A stretch of DNA of 7,205 nucleotides from DATGFB01 sp032160545 (GTDB lineage Bacteria > Actinomycetota > Actinomycetes > Mycobacteriales > Jatrophihabitantaceae), in NCBI GenBank assembly GCA_032160545.1, contig JAVHVN010000011.1, forward strand, positions 1 through 7,205. The letters run 5' to 3'. Made by a program: the position numbers and the translations under genes. Position 1 is the first letter of the stretch; each line of letters starts with the position of its first letter. The notes under the pieces are model-generated. The model ran no database searches and had not been told where the DNA came from. It saw only the letters and a program-made list of their open reading frames with translations. This document shows, one piece after another, positions 5,197 to 7,205 of the stretch.

Positions 5197-7205
5197 CTAG
5201 CTCGGATGGAAGCGGATGAGGCGCATCGTCGATCTGTCCTTCACGCCCATAACCCAGTAGCGGTAGCGACCGATGCCGCGGTCAATGTGCACGCGGAGCG
5301 TCCAGCGGTGCAATCCACCGGTGGTGCCAGCAGCGTGCATGAGCGGACCGGGGACACGCGGCGGCTGGGCGTCGGGCACGGCGTTGTAGTACCGGGGCGC
5401 CGATCTGCTGCTCGTCTGCGCGACGATGGTGTAAGTCTGGCCCATCGCCACGTCGAAGGCGCCGGCGCGGTAGTGCGCGCCCTGAACGTAGAAGTTGAGG
5501 ACCTGATAGCTGCCGTGCACGCCAGCGTGGTTGCCTGCGCGGTCGTATGCCGTCGCGGAGTACTGGACGGTAGTGCCGCGCCGGGTGATCGTGAGTTGGC
5601 ACGAGACGATGCCGGAAACGGTGTCGCGTGCGGCGCGGCGCGCGGCAGGGGCACTGCCGAAGTAGACCGCACCCGCGCGAACCCCGATGACGGTGACCGC
5701 CGGCGCACCAGTGTCGATGTTGATGCCCTTCGCCGTGACGGTGGCCGCACCGCCGTCCCGCGCCAGGATCGTCCGCGTGACGGTTTGTGCCCCCGCGCTG
5801 CTCCGCAGCGTCACCGGGCTCGGACAGGCGGTGGTCAGGGCGCTGCCGGCGGTGGCGCAGGTGAAGGTGATCGTCACTGGTGTTCGGTACCAGCCGAAGC
5901 GCGACTTGGCCGAGCTGCTGCTGACGCGTGCAGTGATCGTCGGGTCGTGGCGCGACGTCGAGGCGGACGAGCCCACAAAGTCAGTGCCGCCCGCGTACAC
6001 CGCCGACACGTTGTGGGCCCGCCCCGACGCCAAGTGGTACGCCATGGTGGCGACGCCCGAATCCAGTGACGCGGCGCCGACCGGGTTGCCGTCGACGGCG
6101 AAGCTGACTGTGCCCGTCGGTGTCGTCGACGCGGGTGCCACCGGGTCCACTGTCGCGACCAGCGATGTCGTGCTCACGGTGACCGTCGTTGTGCTCGACG
6201 CCTTGCCGACGGGTATCACCTGCTGCACGGTGGGCGCGGCCGCGTGCTGGTCGTCACCAGCCTGGTCGGCGTCCACGACACATGATCCGGCGTGCCGGAA
6301 AGTCACCGTCGAGCCCGACACCGTGCACGCAGCGGCGCTGGTGCCCGCGCCCGCCGTCGTCGCATCGACGGAGAAGACAACGGCCTTGCCGGAGCTGCCA
6401 CCGGAGGCCGACACCACGTATGTCAGACCGACGCTCGGCGCAGCGGGCGGGGCAGACGTGAACGTGACGGCCTGGCTCAGCGGAGTGACGGTCAGCGTGG
6501 CGGAGCCGGTGGTGGCGGTGCCGGCCGAGTTGCTGAAGGCGGCCCGGTACTTCGTGCCGTCCATCGAGAGCGTCGTCGCGGGCACGACCAGCGTCATCGA
6601 CGTGGCCGCGGGTACCGCGACCCAGGCAGCGCTGTCCCCGGCACAGCTTGACGCACTCGCAGGGCACGACTGCCATTGCACGCTCGGCGTCGGATATCCG
6701 GACGCGCCCGCGGTGAACGTGGCGCTGCTGGCGGCGTCGACGGTCGCGTCCGCTGGTCCGGCGGTCACCGATGGCGCCAGGGTGATCGTGAAGACCTCTG
6801 TTGCGCTCACGCTGCTGTTGATCGCCGCGCTCACGGTGGGCGTGCCACCCAAGGTGTCGCCGTAGTAGAAGCTGAGCGGCGACCCGTCGATGTGGATCGT
6901 CGTCGTGAGCCCGAGCGCAGGACCGTTCTGCGTAAGGGAGAACACCGTCGTTCCGGTGCTTGTCGAGCGGAGTCTGACCTGGGTGGTGCCCCCTGAAGTC
7001 GTGGGGACGTTACCGAACTTGTCGCGCAGTGCCACGGTCGCCGGGCCGAGTGATGCGGTGCTCGACGCCGGGCCGGTCAGCGGCGCGGTGAGGTACACGA
7101 GCTGCGAGGCCACCTCCGGCGCCACGGCTTGGTGGTAGGTACCCGTCGTCAGACCCTCGGCCGCGGCCGCGGCCGTGATCGTGCTGGTGCCGGCGACCGT
7201 ATCGC
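5197..7205 (-). CDS. Large extracellular multi-Ig-like-domain protein (3' part; 5' end beyond right edge)
   Basis: The frame is open from the right edge to TAG at 5197-5199, giving 668 visible residues, numbered here from the first whole codon. A GTG at 7125 is internal, because the same repeat-type protein continues upstream of it. Domains in order: filamin/invasin-like sandwich about 27-146 (ALRDKFGNV; SFYYGDTLGGTPTVSA); Ig-like about 147-240 (PSVQWQ, YRAAFSNSAGTAT); a domain of the SAPPAAPSVGLTYVVSASGG type, 243-336, ending DADQAG...APTVQQVIPVGKA; Big_3_5-like about 338-421 (TPTGTVSFAVDGNPVG, AVYAGG); GWYRTPVTITFTC-type Ig-like about 436-505; another about 506-562 (TAYDRAGNHAG). Residues 566-668 form a basic, Tyr/Arg-rich tail ending RLIRFHPS. 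These modules are known from secreted adhesin-like proteins. No LPXTG motif, C-terminal membrane helix or enzymatic domain is visible. Family class is secure; function and attachment are unknown. Confidence 0.9.
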   Translation of the reverse strand, partial: DTVAGTSTITAAAAAEGLTTGTYHQAVAPEVASQLVYLTAPLTGPASSTASLGPATVALRDKFGNVPTTSGGTTQVRLRSTSTGTTVFSLTQNGPALGLTTTIHIDGSPLSFYYGDTLGGTPTVSAAINSSVSATEVFTITLAPSVTAGPADATVDAASSATFTAGASGYPTPSVQWQSCPASASSCAGDSAAWVAVPAATSMTLVVPATTLSMDGTKYRAAFSNSAGTATTGSATLTVTPLSQAVTFTSAPPAAPSVGLTYVVSASGGSSGKAVVFSVDATTAGAGTSAAACTVSGSTVTFRHAGSCVVDADQAGDDQHAAAPTVQQVIPVGKASSTTTVTVSTTSLVATVDPVAPASTTPTGTVSFAVDGNPVGAASLDSGVATMAYHLASGRAHNVSAVYAGGTDFVGSSASTSRHDPTITARVSSSSAKSRFGWYRTPVTITFTCATAGSALTTACPSPVTLRSSAGAQTVTRTILARDGGAATVTAKGINIDTGAPAVTVIGVRAGAVYFGSAPAARRAARDTVSGIVSCQLTITRRGTTVQYSATAYDRAGNHAGVHGSYQVLNFYVQGAHYRAGAFDVAMGQTYTIVAQTSSRSAPRYYNAVPDAQPPRVPGPLMHAAGTTGGLHRWTLRVHIDRGIGRYRYWVMGVKDRSTMRLIRFHPS

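Noticed and set aside
5687..6865. A 392-codon plus-strand open frame
   Set aside because: It lies antisense to the clear Ig-like-domain protein. Its Val/Ala-rich translation mirrors the minus-strand Thr/Ser-rich coding and shows no family features.

Overview
The window is GC-rich, bidirectionally coding-like DNA. Its GC-biased third positions and Shine-Dalgarno-preceded starts suggest a high-GC Actinomycetota chromosome. The exact lineage cannot be read from it. Because GC skew opens long false frames on both strands, genes were called from recognisable protein families rather than ORF length.

Layout from left to right: (1) Positions 1-2717, minus strand, hold the first 905 codons of a large secreted protein. 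It has a signal peptide, a unique N-terminal beta-rich domain, one DUF11 domain and four tandem DUF11/DUF7507-like repeats, and it runs off the left edge. (2) Positions 2718-3211 form a divergent intergenic region. It contains three perfect stem-loops or inverted repeats, a repeated CGGATG element, and a short minus-strand frame that looks like the tail of a transposase. (3) Positions 3212-4594, plus strand, encode a soluble PAS-PAS-GGDEF signalling protein. Its GGDEF motif is degenerate (GDGGF) but an RxxD I-site is kept at the canonical spacing, and its 3' end looks truncated. (4) Positions 4595-5196 hold no intact gene. They carry frameshifted remains of a tyrosine recombinase, an orphan C-terminal frame and a possible transposase tail. 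(5) Positions 5197-7205, minus strand, hold the last 668 codons of a second large extracellular protein made of Ig-like domains, running off the right edge.

Functionally, a cytoplasmic sensor protein (probably a c-di-GMP receptor or regulator rather than a cyclase) sits between two large surface or secreted beta-sandwich repeat proteins. Decayed mobile-element pieces occur on both sides of it. A role of the sensor in controlling the surface proteins is plausible from context but not shown by the sequence. Neither large protein is complete here, so total size and anchoring of the left one are unknown.
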